Below, piece after piece: positions 16,535 through 25,275 of a DNA stretch of 64,000 bases. The position numbers and the translations under genes are program-made. The stretch spans positions 620,001 through 684,000 of the forward strand of contig NZ_AP019547.1 in assembly GCF_013168275.1 (NCBI RefSeq). The letters run 5' to 3'. This stretch comes from Candidatus Nitrotoga sp. AM1P (GTDB lineage: Bacteria; Pseudomonadota; Gammaproteobacteria; Burkholderiales; Gallionellaceae). Each line of letters begins with the position of its first letter. Positions within the stretch are counted from its first letter, which is position 1. The notes under the pieces are model-generated. The model was not told where the DNA came from. It made no database searches and saw nothing but the letters and a program-made list of their open reading frames with translations.

Positions 16535-18040
16535 TTAATATGCCTCAAGATTGCCTCCTTCTGGATTTAAGGAATGACGCCAGAACTGGTCTTCACGATC
16601 AAATAAACGGTAGGTGCCGCGCGGCCCCCAGCTACCGGCGGGATAGGTGTTGATGAAGCTGCGCTCCATCGACCACACCTTGATTACGGGATCAACCACG
16701 CGCCAGGCCGCCTCGACTTCATCAATGCGCAGAAACAGCGAGTGGTCGCCGAGGATGACATCAAGGATTAACCCCTCGTAAGCATCAAAATCTTCCTCGC
16801 CAGCTTTGCGATACGTCGCATCCAGGCTGATAGTGCGTGTTTGCATATCCAGCCCCGGCACCTTGACCTGCAACTCCATCTTCAGACAATCGTTCGGCTG
16901 GATGCCAAGCATAATCCAATTTGGTTGCGGCGCACCTTTACGGATGTGCCGCAGCAAATCCTGCGGCGGCGCCTTGAAGCGTATGCAAATCGCCGAGCTA
17001 CCTTCGGCCATGCGTTTGCCGGTGCGCAGATAGAACGGCACGCCCGCCCAGCGCCAGTTGTCGATGAACAATTTCATTGCGGCATAGGTTTCGGTCGTGC
17101 TGCCAGGCGCGACATTTGGCTCTTCCAAATAACCAGGCACGGTCTTGCCGTCGATCATGCCGCTGGCGTACTGGCCGCGAAAAGCGTGGGCATGCACCGC
17201 GTTCTGGGTGATGGGACGGATAGCTTTCAGCACTTTCACTTTCTCATCACGCAAGTGTTCTGCAGACATGCTCAACGGCGGCTCTATCGCCACCAGTGCT
17301 AATAACTGCATCAAATGGCTCTGCACCATGTCGCGCAGCGCGCCTGCACCTTCGTAGTAATCAGCGCGCCCTTCCACCCCCAGCGTCTCGGAATGGGTGA
17401 TCTGCACATGGTCGATGTAGTGATTTTTCCACAACGGTTCCAGCAGCAGGTTTGCGAAGCGGAACACCATAATGTTCTGCACCGTACCCTTGCCGAGGTA
17501 GTGATCAATGCGATAGATCTGCGACTCATCGAGATGACGATAGAGACTGGCTTGCAGGGTTTGCGCCGAAAGTAGATCGTAACCGAACGGTTTTTCAATC
17601 ACCACGCGACGCCAGCCGTTATGCTGTTTCAACAGCCCGATGTTGCCCAGCCTTTCCACGATGCCGGGATAATCGACGGGGCGCACCGCCATGTAATACA
17701 TCACGTTTGGTGGAAATTTCGGATCATCGTCCAGCAAGGTTTGCAGCCGCGTATAAGCCTCCTCATCACCAGGTGGAATGGAAAAATAATGCAGGCGAGT
17801 ACAAAAACGTTGCAATGCTGCTTCGTCAATTTTCGTACCATGCACTTTACGCAGAATGTCACTTACAACATCCAGCCATTGTTCATGGTCGTAGTGGGCA
17901 ATATCACAACCCAGGATAATCAGATGGTCAGGCAGACGCTGTGCGGTTTCCAGATTAAACAATGCTGGAATCAGTTTGCGTCGGCTCAAATTCCCACCGG
18001 CACCGAAAAAAACCAGCGTACAGGGTTCCAGGATTTTCAT
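16535..18040 (-). CDS. zwf: Glucose-6-phosphate 1-dehydrogenase
   Basis: Makes 6-phosphogluconolactone and reduced coenzyme, the entry to the oxidative pentose phosphate and Entner-Doudoroff routes. The coenzyme motif LVFFGAGGNLSRRKLIPALF is at the N-terminus, where many family members have GASGDLA; here it reads GAGGNLS. The active-site signature is RIDHYLGKGTVQNIMVFRFA. At 501 residues the length is standard. It stands between tal (74 bases upstream) and glk (translationally adjacent). Confidence 0.95.
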   Translation of the reverse strand: MKILEPCTLVFFGAGGNLSRRKLIPALFNLETAQRLPDHLIILGCDIAHYDHEQWLDVVSDILRKVHGTKIDEAALQRFCTRLHYFSIPPGDEEAYTRLQTLLDDDPKFPPNVMYYMAVRPVDYPGIVERLGNIGLLKQHNGWRRVVIEKPFGYDLLSAQTLQASLYRHLDESQIYRIDHYLGKGTVQNIMVFRFANLLLEPLWKNHYIDHVQITHSETLGVEGRADYYEGAGALRDMVQSHLMQLLALVAIEPPLSMSAEHLRDEKVKVLKAIRPITQNAVHAHAFRGQYASGMIDGKTVPGYLEEPNVAPGSTTETYAAMKLFIDNWRWAGVPFYLRTGKRMAEGSSAICIRFKAPPQDLLRHIRKGAPQPNWIMLGIQPNDCLKMELQVKVPGLDMQTRTISLDATYRKAGEEDFDAYEGLILDVILGDHSLFLRIDEVEAAWRVVDPVIKVWSMERSFINTYPAGSWGPRGTYRLFDREDQFWRHSLNPEGGNLEAY

Positions 18041-18114
18041 GTGGCCTATCCTTTTAAGTGATATGACTTATATACATACATCCGGCAAGCCGGGACGTGC
18101 AGTGCTGTGCTGCT

Positions 18115-19065
18115 CTAAAGCTTTTCTGCAAGTGTTTTTTCCAGTTTGATTTGATCCACGGTGAAACCGCGTATGCCTTCCGCCAGTTTTTCCGTGGCCA
18201 TGGCGTCCTCGTTTATCTCCCAGCGGAATGTCGCTTCGGCCATGGGTGGTGGCTGCGGTTCGAACGCTCCAGTATCGTTCAATTGCCGTACTAGCTCACC
18301 TTGAGTGGCTTTCAGCTCTTCCAATAAAGGGGGCGCGATGGTGAGGCGGTCACATCCGGCCAGCGCCAATATCTCGCCCATGTTGCGGAACGAAGCACCC
18401 ATGATAATGGTGTTGTAACCGTGCGACTTGTAGTACGCATAAATTTTGCGTACCGACTGTACGCCAGGATCTGCTTCCGCCGCAAAGTCATGCCCGCTTT
18501 TAGCCTTGTGCCAATCAAGAATGCGTCCGACAAACGGGGAGATCAACGTCACGCCCGCCTCGGCGCAGGCGCGTGCCTGGGCAAAACCGAACAGCAGGGT
18601 AAGGTTGCAGTTGATGCCTTCGCGTTCAAGGATTTCCGCAGCGCGGATGCCTTCCCAAGTAGAGGCGATCTTGATCAGCACGCGGTCGTTGGGTATGCCT
18701 GCTGCGTTGTAAAGACTGATCAGCTTGCGAGCCTTGTTCACCGTGGCTGTGGTATCGAAGGAAAGCCGCGCATCCACTTCGGTCGAAATACGTCCCGGAA
18801 TATACTTGAGCACCTCCACACCGACATCTACCGCCAGTCTGTCCATAGCAGCTTGCGCCCGCTGCTCATGATCATTGCATTGCGATTTGGCCCAGACGAT
18901 GACATTTTCGATGAGCGGAACGTATTCCGGCAGTGAGGCAGCTTTGAGCAACAATGACGGATTGGTGGTGACATCCTGCGGCTGGTGAAGGTGAATCGCT
19001 TCGATATCGCCGGTATCCGCCACGATGGTGGTCATGGATTTCAGTTGTTCCAGTAGATTGCTCAT
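18115..19065 (-). CDS. tal: Transaldolase (TalB type)
   Basis: Transfers dihydroxyacetone units between sugar phosphates in the non-oxidative pentose phosphate branch. The family signature is [13 protein letters not shown] near the N-terminus. The Schiff-base lysine is in [20 protein letters not shown], and the phosphate-site region is [20 protein letters not shown] with [11 protein letters not shown]. At 316 residues the protein matches Escherichia coli TalB. It is first in the tal-zwf-glk-gnd direction, preceded by AGGAGGAATATC. Confidence 0.95.
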   Translation of the reverse strand: MSNLLEQLKSMTTIVADTGDIEAIHLHQPQDVTTNPSLLLKAASLPEYVPLIENVIVWAKSQCNDHEQRAQAAMDRLAVDVGVEVLKYIPGRISTEVDARLSFDTTATVNKARKLISLYNAAGIPNDRVLIKIASTWEGIRAAEILEREGINCNLTLLFGFAQARACAEAGVTLISPFVGRILDWHKAKSGHDFAAEADPGVQSVRKIYAYYKSHGYNTIIMGASFRNMGEILALAGCDRLTIAPPLLEELKATQGELVRQLNDTGAFEPQPPPMAEATFRWEINEDAMATEKLAEGIRGFTVDQIKLEKTLAEKL

Positions 19066-19138
19066 GATATTCCTCCTGGTAAGTATTAGGGTGAAAACTG
19101 ACTATTGATGACCTATTGCTGGTTACAATCTATATGAG

Positions 19139-19897
19139 TCAGGGCTTAACTGCAACGGGCTCTGCAAAACACGCTGCGTCTTGCTCAACAAACTGAAAAT
19201 CAGCAAAACCGGCGTGAGCGTGTTCTCCAGTATTGTCGGTGTCGGATGCGACGGTGAGCAGAACCAGGTGCGCCTGCTCTGATCCAAACTCCGTAACCAT
19301 ATCCTTCTGCACATCGTGGCGTGCAACGACCCATTTTCCTGCATTCGCAGCACCCGATTCGGCCACTATCATGTGGATGCGGTCGCTATAAGCATTTGGC
19401 TTGCGCGTACCCACCGGATAACGATTGTCCCACACATAATTGATCGCGGCATCGGGCACCGCATCGCCATAGATACTGCGTGCCAGCTTGAGTTTGACGC
19501 GTGTCGTAAAACTCAGCGCAGACGCCGGCATAGCAAACGAAACATACACGCGCGCAGCATAATCATCCCCTGCTTTGGTGGCCATGTCGGCCGTGACCAG
19601 CGGGGCATCCACGCGCCAGCGCCAGCACAACACCGGCGTGCGATTCAAATCGATCTCGACTGGTCGCGCCAGCAACGTCATACTGCGCTCGGCGGTGGCT
19701 TCGATGGCCAACACATCGTCCCATCGCGTGACGCGGTAATGAGTGGGCGGTACTTTTTTATTGAGCTGTATCAATTGCCACGGAGACGGAACATCCACGG
19801 ACTCCTGGGTGAAATGATCGAGCCAGACTTCATCGCTCGCTTGAGCCAGTAAAGAGAGAGTTGACCCTATCAGCAGCACTAAGTTCCGTAATGTCAT
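19139..19897 (-). CDS. DUF3047 secreted protein, last gene of the arsS operon
   Basis: I start at ATG 19897, which overlaps the stop of the upstream gene (ATGA); the protein then begins with a signal peptide ending near LAQAS. The mature protein has the DUF3047 pattern: an N-terminal beta-rich part with LCWRWRVD, a middle AGDDYAARVYVSF, and the C-terminal VSDRIH/TGEHAHAGFADFQF-like region (here SDRIHMIVAESG and TGEHAHAGFADFQFV). DUF3047 proteins are periplasmic and uncharacterised. Overlap with its neighbours places it in the arsS-type operon. Confidence 0.75.
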   Translation of the reverse strand: MTLRNLVLLIGSTLSLLAQASDEVWLDHFTQESVDVPSPWQLIQLNKKVPPTHYRVTRWDDVLAIEATAERSMTLLARPVEIDLNRTPVLCWRWRVDAPLVTADMATKAGDDYAARVYVSFAMPASALSFTTRVKLKLARSIYGDAVPDAAINYVWDNRYPVGTRKPNAYSDRIHMIVAESGAANAGKWVVARHDVQKDMVTEFGSEQAHLVLLTVASDTDNTGEHAHAGFADFQFVEQDAACFAEPVAVKP

Positions 19898-20508
19898 GGG
19901 ACCTCTATGTTCGGTAGCAAATATTTCAAATCCTGCGGCGTATCCACATCGTGCAACAACTGCCCAACATGCAGCGACCAGCCGAGCTGCCCGATACGCG
20001 CGATGGTGATGCGGGCAACTGCATCGGTGCTCCACGGCATGTCACTGAATAGCACTGCACTGTAGCGCTTGAGTCCCAGCAGCGCATAACCGCCATCGGC
20101 GGTGCAATGGATAACTGCATCGTGTTCGTGCAATGATTGAGCAGCCTCACGCAGCAAGGTGGCGGACATTTCCACGCAGTCTGTACCAATCAATAAAACG
20201 AATCCTGTATTTTCAATGGCGCGCTTTGATGCACGCGCCAGTCGCGCACCGAGATCACCCTCGCCTTGATCGGTAATCTCAAGGCCAGCCGGAAGTGTTA
20301 TACCTTGCCAAGCGATATCGTCAATATTGGGTGTGCTGCATAACTCGACCGTGCCGATGTCAGCGGCCTGTGCGTTGAACAAAGTGTTGGACAGCATCTG
20401 CAGCGCCAGTTTGGCCGCAGCCTCAGCCCCCAGCAAGGGAATCAGGCGCGTCTTGGCAAAACCGGGCTGCGGGGCTTTGGCAAAAATAATGATGCGGGTG
20501 GGTATCAT
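19894..20508 (-). CDS. Nucleotidyl/glycosyltransferase-like protein (TIGR04282, DUF2064)
   Basis: The start RIIIFAKAPQPGFAKTRLIP is the hallmark of the DUF2064 family, whose TIGR04282 branch is annotated as arsenosugar biosynthesis glycosyltransferase by gene neighbourhood. The fold is GT-A like; the GTDCVEMSATLLREA segment carries a DxD-like acidic site, and HDVDTPQDLKYLL is the usual C-terminus. Length 204 is normal. It overlaps the upstream GT2-like gene (4 bases) and the downstream DUF3047 gene (4 bases). Its actual substrate is not known from sequence. Confidence 0.8.
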   Translation of the reverse strand: MIPTRIIIFAKAPQPGFAKTRLIPLLGAEAAAKLALQMLSNTLFNAQAADIGTVELCSTPNIDDIAWQGITLPAGLEITDQGEGDLGARLARASKRAIENTGFVLLIGTDCVEMSATLLREAAQSLHEHDAVIHCTADGGYALLGLKRYSAVLFSDMPWSTDAVARITIARIGQLGWSLHVGQLLHDVDTPQDLKYLLPNIEVP

Positions 20509-21182
20509 TGGTACAACCTCGCTAACTCACCCGCATCCGTGCCGCGCCAATACGCCCAGCGCAAACGCCACATCAGCAGAATAGTACGCCATACCCCGTG
20601 CACCTCCCAACGCCGACCGGATGTCGTCACACAATGTGCAATGCATACGGGACGCGAGAACGCCAGCAACCGTTTGCTCAGCTCAACATCTTCCATTAGC
20701 GGCTGATCAGGAAATCCCCGTAAGTGCTCGAACACGGCACGCCGCACGAATATCGCCTGATCACCGGTAGCAATTCCGGTCAGGCGCGAGCGCCAATTCA
20801 TTAAGCGGCTGACCACGCGCAACATAATGGGACGACCGGTGATGCACACATCGAAACGCCCCCAGCAAGACTCTTTATTTCCCAAAGCTAGCTCGATGTA
20901 ATGTGTTGCCTCCTGTGGCAGGCGCGTATCGGCATGCAAAAATAACAGCACATCACCGCTGGCTCGTGATGCGCCGGCATTCATTTGATTTGCTCTGCCG
21001 CGAGCAGTGCGCAACGCAATGAACCCAGCCACCTCAGACAGTATTGCTGATCCATCAGCACTGCCGCCGTCGACAAATATGATCTCGCAACCGGCTCGCT
21101 GGTATGGCAGCAAGTGCGCGAATAATTCCGGCAATTGCTCCGCTTCATTGAGCATTGGCACGATGATGGACAGGCGCATCAT
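20505..21182 (-). CDS. Family 2 glycosyltransferase (TIGR04283 type)
   Basis: A 225-residue GT-A enzyme. The N-terminus LSIIVPMLNEAEQLPELFAH and the acidic motif IIFVDGGSADGSA bind the nucleotide sugar. LLFLHADTRLPQEA is the DxD region, and GDQAIFVRRAVFEHLRGFPD with MEDVELSKRL is the acceptor-side signature. This matches the TIGR04283 family, found beside ArsS and the DUF2064 protein. Its ATG follows the stop of the TVP38-FAD gene directly and its end overlaps the next gene by 4 bases. It has no membrane segments, so it acts in the cytoplasm. Confidence 0.85.
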   Translation of the reverse strand: MMRLSIIVPMLNEAEQLPELFAHLLPYQRAGCEIIFVDGGSADGSAILSEVAGFIALRTARGRANQMNAGASRASGDVLLFLHADTRLPQEATHYIELALGNKESCWGRFDVCITGRPIMLRVVSRLMNWRSRLTGIATGDQAIFVRRAVFEHLRGFPDQPLMEDVELSKRLLAFSRPVCIAHCVTTSGRRWEVHGVWRTILLMWRLRWAYWRGTDAGELARLYQ

Positions 21183-23333
21183 TCAGCCTCGCTTCCATGC
21201 GTGATAACGCTTCAACCACGCCAGCACTTTTTGCGGCGAATGGGCGCGTTTCCATTCCCCAGCCGCATATTTGTTTGCTTCAGCCAGAGTCGGGTAAATA
21301 TGAATGGTGTTAAGAATCTTGTTCAGCCCCAACCCGTATTTCATCGCCAACACGAACTCGATTAGCAAATCGCCAGCGTGCTCGCCAACAATGGTGGCAC
21401 CGAGGATTTTGTCCTTGCCGGGCACGGTCAGTACCTTGACAAAGCCGTACGCCGTGCCATCGACGATGGCGCGATCGAGATCATCTATGCCATATTTCAC
21501 TACTTCATAAGGAATGCCTTGCTCGCACGCTTCTCGTTCGTTCAGCCCGACGCGCGCGATTTCCGGATCCATGAAAGTTGACCAGGGTATCACCGAGTAA
21601 TCTGCCTTGAATTTCCAAAAATCACCAAACAGTGCATTCACCGCCGTATACCACCCTTGGTGGGCGGCGGTATGAGTAAACTGGTAAGGTCCGACCACAT
21701 CGCCCGCCGCAAAAATATTGGGATAAATAGTTTCCAGATAGTCGTTGGTGACCACTGTGCGCTGGGTTTCAATACCCAGCTCTTCCAGGCCGTAGCCTGT
21801 CAGCCGAGCCACGCGGCCTACCGCACACAACAACGCATCGAACTCGATACGGCGCGATTTGCCATCCTGTTCAACCACAATGTATTTGTGCCCGTCTTCC
21901 TGCTCGCAGCGCACGGCTTTATGCTCGGTCAGCACGTCCACCCCATCTGCGATGAGCGAGGCGCGAGCCAACTCGGAAACTTCGCTATCTTCGCGAACCA
22001 TGATGCGCGCCCCCCTCTCAATCTGGGTGACGTGCGAGCCCAATCGCGCGAAACTCTGTGCCAATTCACAACCGATCGGGCCGCCGCCCAGCACCACCAA
22101 GCGCGCAGGTGCCGTGTCCAACTTGGCGAATGCTTCCCACAGAGTTTCGCTGGTAACGTAACCCACCTCATCCAAACCGGGCAGCGGCGGCACGAAAGGC
22201 CGCGCACCGGTAGCAATGATGATGCTGCGCGTGGTGAGCACTTGAGTCGTGCCATCGTTCAATTTTATTTCTACCGTCCACGGGTCAGTGATGCGCGCAT
22301 AGCCTTGCAGCACTTCCACGCCCAGGCCGGTATAGCGTTCCTCGCTGTCGTGCGGCGCCACGGTGCGGATGACCTCATGCACACGCGCCATCACTTTTTG
22401 AAAGCTGAACGTTGCTTCGTTCGCCTCCAGCCCATAATGATCGGCGTGACGTATTTGATGCGCCAGCTTGGCACTTCTGATCAACGCCTTGCTCGGCACG
22501 CAGCCGTAATTGAGGCAATCGCCTCCCATCTTGTTCGCCTCGATCAGCGTCACCTTGGCCTTGACCGCCGACGCGATGTAGGCGGACACCAGCCCACCCG
22601 CTCCGCCACCGATCACAATCAGATTGCGGTCGAATCGTGCCGGGAGATTCCATTTGGCATAAACGCGGCGGCGTTGCAGCCAGGTTATGATTTTTTTGAT
22701 GATCATCGGGAAAAAACCCAACAGTACAAACGAAAGCAATAACCCCGGTGACAGAATGCCGGACAGGCTTTGTAATTGCGCGAGTTGCGTTCCCGCATAC
22801 ACGAACACCAATGTATCCGCCAGCATCCCCACCTGGCTGACCCAATAAAAGGTGCGCGTACGCATCGGCGTAAGTCCCATTAGCAGGTTAATGAGAAAAA
22901 ATGGAAACACGGGAATCAGACGCAAAGTGAGCAGGTACCAAGCTCCGTCTTTGGCCACCCCATCGTTAATCGCTTTCAATTTGTCACCGAAGCGTTGCTG
23001 CACGATGTCGCGCAACACAAAGCGCGAGGCCAGGAAAGCCAGCGTCCCGCCGATGCTGGAAGCGAATGACACCAACACCGCGCCCATCACCAACCCAAAC
23101 ACCGCACCCATGGCCAGTGTCATAACCAATGCGCCCGGCAAAGAAAGCGCAGCAGCAATTACATACAGCATAAAACCAACTGCCGCGACCAACCAGGGCG
23201 ACTGCGCCTTGAGCGCAGCAAAATCATGCTGACTCTGCTTGAGCGATTCAAGCGTTAAGAAACGCTCCAGATCGAAAGCAAAGAAGCTAACGATCAGCAC
23301 GAGAATCAATATAACGAGCAGCGCACGCTTCAT
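21183..23333 (-). CDS. TVP38/TMEM64 membrane domain fused to FAD pyridine-nucleotide disulfide oxidoreductase
   Basis: I start at ATG 23333, overlapping the arsS stop by 4 bases; this gives 716 residues. Residues about 1-225 are a TVP38/TMEM64 (SNARE-associated) membrane domain with several helices and the LPGALVMTLAMGAVFGLVMG signature. Residues about 235-716 are a mercuric-reductase/dihydrolipoamide-dehydrogenase-like flavoprotein: FAD motif VIGGGAGGLVSAY, redox cysteines in GGDCLNYGCVPSKAL, NAD motif VVLGGGPIGCELAQ and the C-terminal HIYPTLAEA. The C-terminal Cys pair of true MerA is absent. The membrane location suggests a thiol or quinone redox role; the substrate is unknown. Confidence 0.88.
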   Translation of the reverse strand: MKRALLVILILVLIVSFFAFDLERFLTLESLKQSQHDFAALKAQSPWLVAAVGFMLYVIAAALSLPGALVMTLAMGAVFGLVMGAVLVSFASSIGGTLAFLASRFVLRDIVQQRFGDKLKAINDGVAKDGAWYLLTLRLIPVFPFFLINLLMGLTPMRTRTFYWVSQVGMLADTLVFVYAGTQLAQLQSLSGILSPGLLLSFVLLGFFPMIIKKIITWLQRRRVYAKWNLPARFDRNLIVIGGGAGGLVSAYIASAVKAKVTLIEANKMGGDCLNYGCVPSKALIRSAKLAHQIRHADHYGLEANEATFSFQKVMARVHEVIRTVAPHDSEERYTGLGVEVLQGYARITDPWTVEIKLNDGTTQVLTTRSIIIATGARPFVPPLPGLDEVGYVTSETLWEAFAKLDTAPARLVVLGGGPIGCELAQSFARLGSHVTQIERGARIMVREDSEVSELARASLIADGVDVLTEHKAVRCEQEDGHKYIVVEQDGKSRRIEFDALLCAVGRVARLTGYGLEELGIETQRTVVTNDYLETIYPNIFAAGDVVGPYQFTHTAAHQGWYTAVNALFGDFWKFKADYSVIPWSTFMDPEIARVGLNEREACEQGIPYEVVKYGIDDLDRAIVDGTAYGFVKVLTVPGKDKILGATIVGEHAGDLLIEFVLAMKYGLGLNKILNTIHIYPTLAEANKYAAGEWKRAHSPQKVLAWLKRYHAWKRG

Positions 23334-24307
23334 GTGGTGAGGCTTTCTTCCTCTTTCAATGCGCCGCCACAACTGCTGCCCTGTCCGGCAGTGCAGCCGT
23401 AGCAATGGCCGGCAACTTGGATCGGATGATCCTGCAAGTCTTGTTGCAACAGATCACGTAGATGCGGGCGACCTTGGCCGGAGATAGCCAACTCCAACTG
23501 TTGATTGAAATCGCAGTCGTAGAGAAATCCCTGCCAATCCACACTGACCAGATTGCGGCACATCACCGTGTCGAGATTGGCAGCAGCGAAGTTTTCTTGC
23601 AGTAGGCGCAAGTAGTCGTTGAACTGGCCTTTGGAGACCAACATTGAACCGAAACGCTGGATCGGCATATTGGTAATGACAAACAGCTGGTTGAACACGA
23701 TGCCAAAATGCTCGAACAGCTCGCGCTGATAATCTGCTTGCAACCCAGTCTGATCTGGCGGCAGTGAAGCACCCTGCGGATTGAACACCAGGTTCAGCGT
23801 CAGGCCGCTGTCAGGCTGTCCGTAACCCAGCACATTGAGTTTTTGCAGTGCGACGATACTCTTATCAAACGTGCCTTTACCGCGCTGCTTGTCCACATTG
23901 TCCTGCGCGTAACAGGGCAGTGAGGCGACAATCTCGACCTGTTGCGCGGCAAGAAATTCGGCGAGATCTTCCTGTCCAGACTCGAACAGAATAGTGAGAT
24001 TGCAACGGTCAATCACCTTGCGGCCTTGTGCGCGAGCGGCGCGCACCAGATCACGAAAGCCCTCATGCAATTCCGGTGCGCCGCCAGTCAGATCAAGCGT
24101 GTGCAAGTCGCGCGCCGCCAACACCTGTGGAATCAGCGCCAGCGTTTCACTATCCATCATCTCGGTACGAGTCGGTCCGGCATTCACATGACAATGCACG
24201 CAAGTCTGGTTGCATTTGTAACCCAGATTGACTTGTAGAATTTCGAGCGTACGACGACGCAAGGCGGGGAATTCAGTGGCTTGTAACAAAGGCAGAGTGG
24301 CGTGCAT
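23330..24307 (-). CDS. arsS: Radical SAM protein ArsS
   Basis: ArsS is a radical S-adenosylmethionine enzyme proposed to attach the adenosyl part in arsenosugar biosynthesis. The iron-sulfur motif is in LEILQVNLGYKCNQTCVHCH (CxxxCxxC near residues 32-39). LTGGAPELHEGFRDLV is the SAM-binding GGxPE-like region. A cysteine-rich tail HCYGCTAGQGSSCGGAL (DUF3641) probably holds another cluster. Some relatives are selenoproteins; here the corresponding positions are cysteines. It heads a five-gene operon. No arsM methyltransferase lies in the window, so the arsenic substrate is inferred from family name only. Confidence 0.88.
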   Translation of the reverse strand: MHATLPLLQATEFPALRRRTLEILQVNLGYKCNQTCVHCHVNAGPTRTEMMDSETLALIPQVLAARDLHTLDLTGGAPELHEGFRDLVRAARAQGRKVIDRCNLTILFESGQEDLAEFLAAQQVEIVASLPCYAQDNVDKQRGKGTFDKSIVALQKLNVLGYGQPDSGLTLNLVFNPQGASLPPDQTGLQADYQRELFEHFGIVFNQLFVITNMPIQRFGSMLVSKGQFNDYLRLLQENFAAANLDTVMCRNLVSVDWQGFLYDCDFNQQLELAISGQGRPHLRDLLQQDLQDHPIQVAGHCYGCTAGQGSSCGGALKEEESLTT

Positions 24308-24663
24308 AACTTACTCCTGTAAATATTTCATCCCTCGCAACTGCACCAGACGGACAATGCAATGTTCCTGAGTTGCAGTCGTTATAGAAACCAGATTACT
24401 TACAAAGTAAAACTTTGCAACCTGTAAGTGAGATGTTGGGTTTCATTTCATTCAGCTCAACTACCAGACTTCCAGGCCATATTTTGATACAGCTAACGAG
24501 GCTATAGAAGAACACTGTTTTCAATGAAAACAGGTATCGTAACTTTTGATTTTTCATAAGGCGATTTTCACAATTTTGAGTTTCTCTAAAGCATCAACGT
24601 TTGAATTCACGGGGCTGCGCGGCTTTTCGCGCAGGTACAGTGGAATGAGTGGTTAGCAGCCTG
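24308..24663. other. Intergenic region: arsS upstream sequence and an attC site
   Basis: The right part holds the attC site at 24592-24657. The left 280 bases upstream of arsS are AT-rich and carry no gene I can support; they must contain the arsS promoter, but I cannot place it with confidence. Confidence 0.5.
24592..24657 (-). other. Integron-type attC recombination site 1
   Basis: On the minus strand it begins GCTAAC (R'' box) seven bases after the nucleotidyltransferase stop. It continues with CTCATTCCAC, then a perfect stem CTGCGCG-AAAAGC-CGCGCAG, then GTGAATTCAAACGTTGAT ending in the R' box. The order R''-L''-stem-L'-R', the GAATTCAAACGTT end and the position right behind a gene are characteristic of gene-cassette attC sites. 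A closely similar site lies at 30201-30267. Confidence 0.7.
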
Positions 24664-24966
24664 CTATAGCACACGCCGGGCTCCTCTTAATGCGGATTCA
24701 AGAAACGTGGCTACTTCAATGCATTCGGAGTGGGTCAGTGCTAGCAAATGCAGGGGCAATCTAAAGCACTCAAGAAACTCGCACTGAATCTTCCGTCTCC
24801 ATCCGGGAATTTCGTTCGAGTGTTTGTCTAGGTACTGAACAATTATGTCGATATCGTTGGGCTGGCAATTTGCATCCAAGGAGGAACCGAATATCCACAC
24901 TTCGGATACAAATTCAGCTCTAAGCCGGCGGCACAACCAGATCGACAAGGTGTCAAGGTCGACCAT
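24664..24966 (-). CDS. Minimal nucleotidyltransferase, third gene of a cassette
   Basis: A 100-residue protein with the Pol-beta-type nucleotidyltransferase motif VWIFGSSLDANCQPNDIDII (GSx10DxD), which binds Mg and nucleotide. Proteins of this size are the MNT partners of HEPN toxins, or stand-alone enzymes that adenylylate a target. No HEPN gene is adjacent. Its start overlaps the upstream gene by 14 bases, and its stop is followed within 7 bases by an attC site, so it is the last gene of a mobile cassette. It may modify or be controlled by the two upstream gene products (inference). Confidence 0.75.
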   Translation of the reverse strand: MVDLDTLSIWLCRRLRAEFVSEVWIFGSSLDANCQPNDIDIIVQYLDKHSNEIPGWRRKIQCEFLECFRLPLHLLALTHSECIEVATFLESALRGARRVL

Positions 24967-25267
24967 TTAATTCATCAAGGTGAAAACCAAATGCACCGAA
25001 GTTGTGAATCTCTATCCCAATTCGCCTAGCTTCGGAGTAGGCGCTTTGAGTTACCTTGTCCCAACTGTTGTAGATAAGGTATTGGGCCTTTGGGTTCTCC
25101 GCGGCCTCCGCGATCTCGGAGCCGCCGATAATGTACTCATCGGACATGTACAGTGTAAGAGATTTTCCGCTTGGTAATGCTACCGTTGCCTTCTTATCTC
25201 CATGCATATCGAACGACCGCATCTTGCCTTCGGACTTGTAGCGCATCAGCGCATGAATCAATGCCAT
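24953..25267 (-). CDS. Unknown protein (104 aa), second gene of the cassette
   Basis: The sequence suggests an alpha/beta fold. It has strands in KATVALPSGKSLTLYMSDEY, a central AEAAENPKAQYLIYNSWDKV, then helix TQSAYSEARRIGIEI and a final strand HNFGAFGFHLDEL. The last part resembles the end of restriction-endonuclease-like domains, where a strand, a helix and a short strand follow the catalytic core, but I see no certain catalytic set. It has a short gap from the membrane-protein gene and a 14-base overlap with the nucleotidyltransferase gene. Function unknown. Confidence 0.6.
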   Translation of the reverse strand: MALIHALMRYKSEGKMRSFDMHGDKKATVALPSGKSLTLYMSDEYIIGGSEIAEAAENPKAQYLIYNSWDKVTQSAYSEARRIGIEIHNFGAFGFHLDELNGRP

Positions 25268-25275
25268 GGCTTTTC

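Noticed and set aside
21657..22742. Plus-strand open frame of 361 codons
   Set aside because: It is the antisense of the TVP38-FAD oxidoreductase gene, which has full domain motifs and operon overlaps; the plus-strand translation shows no recognisable domain.
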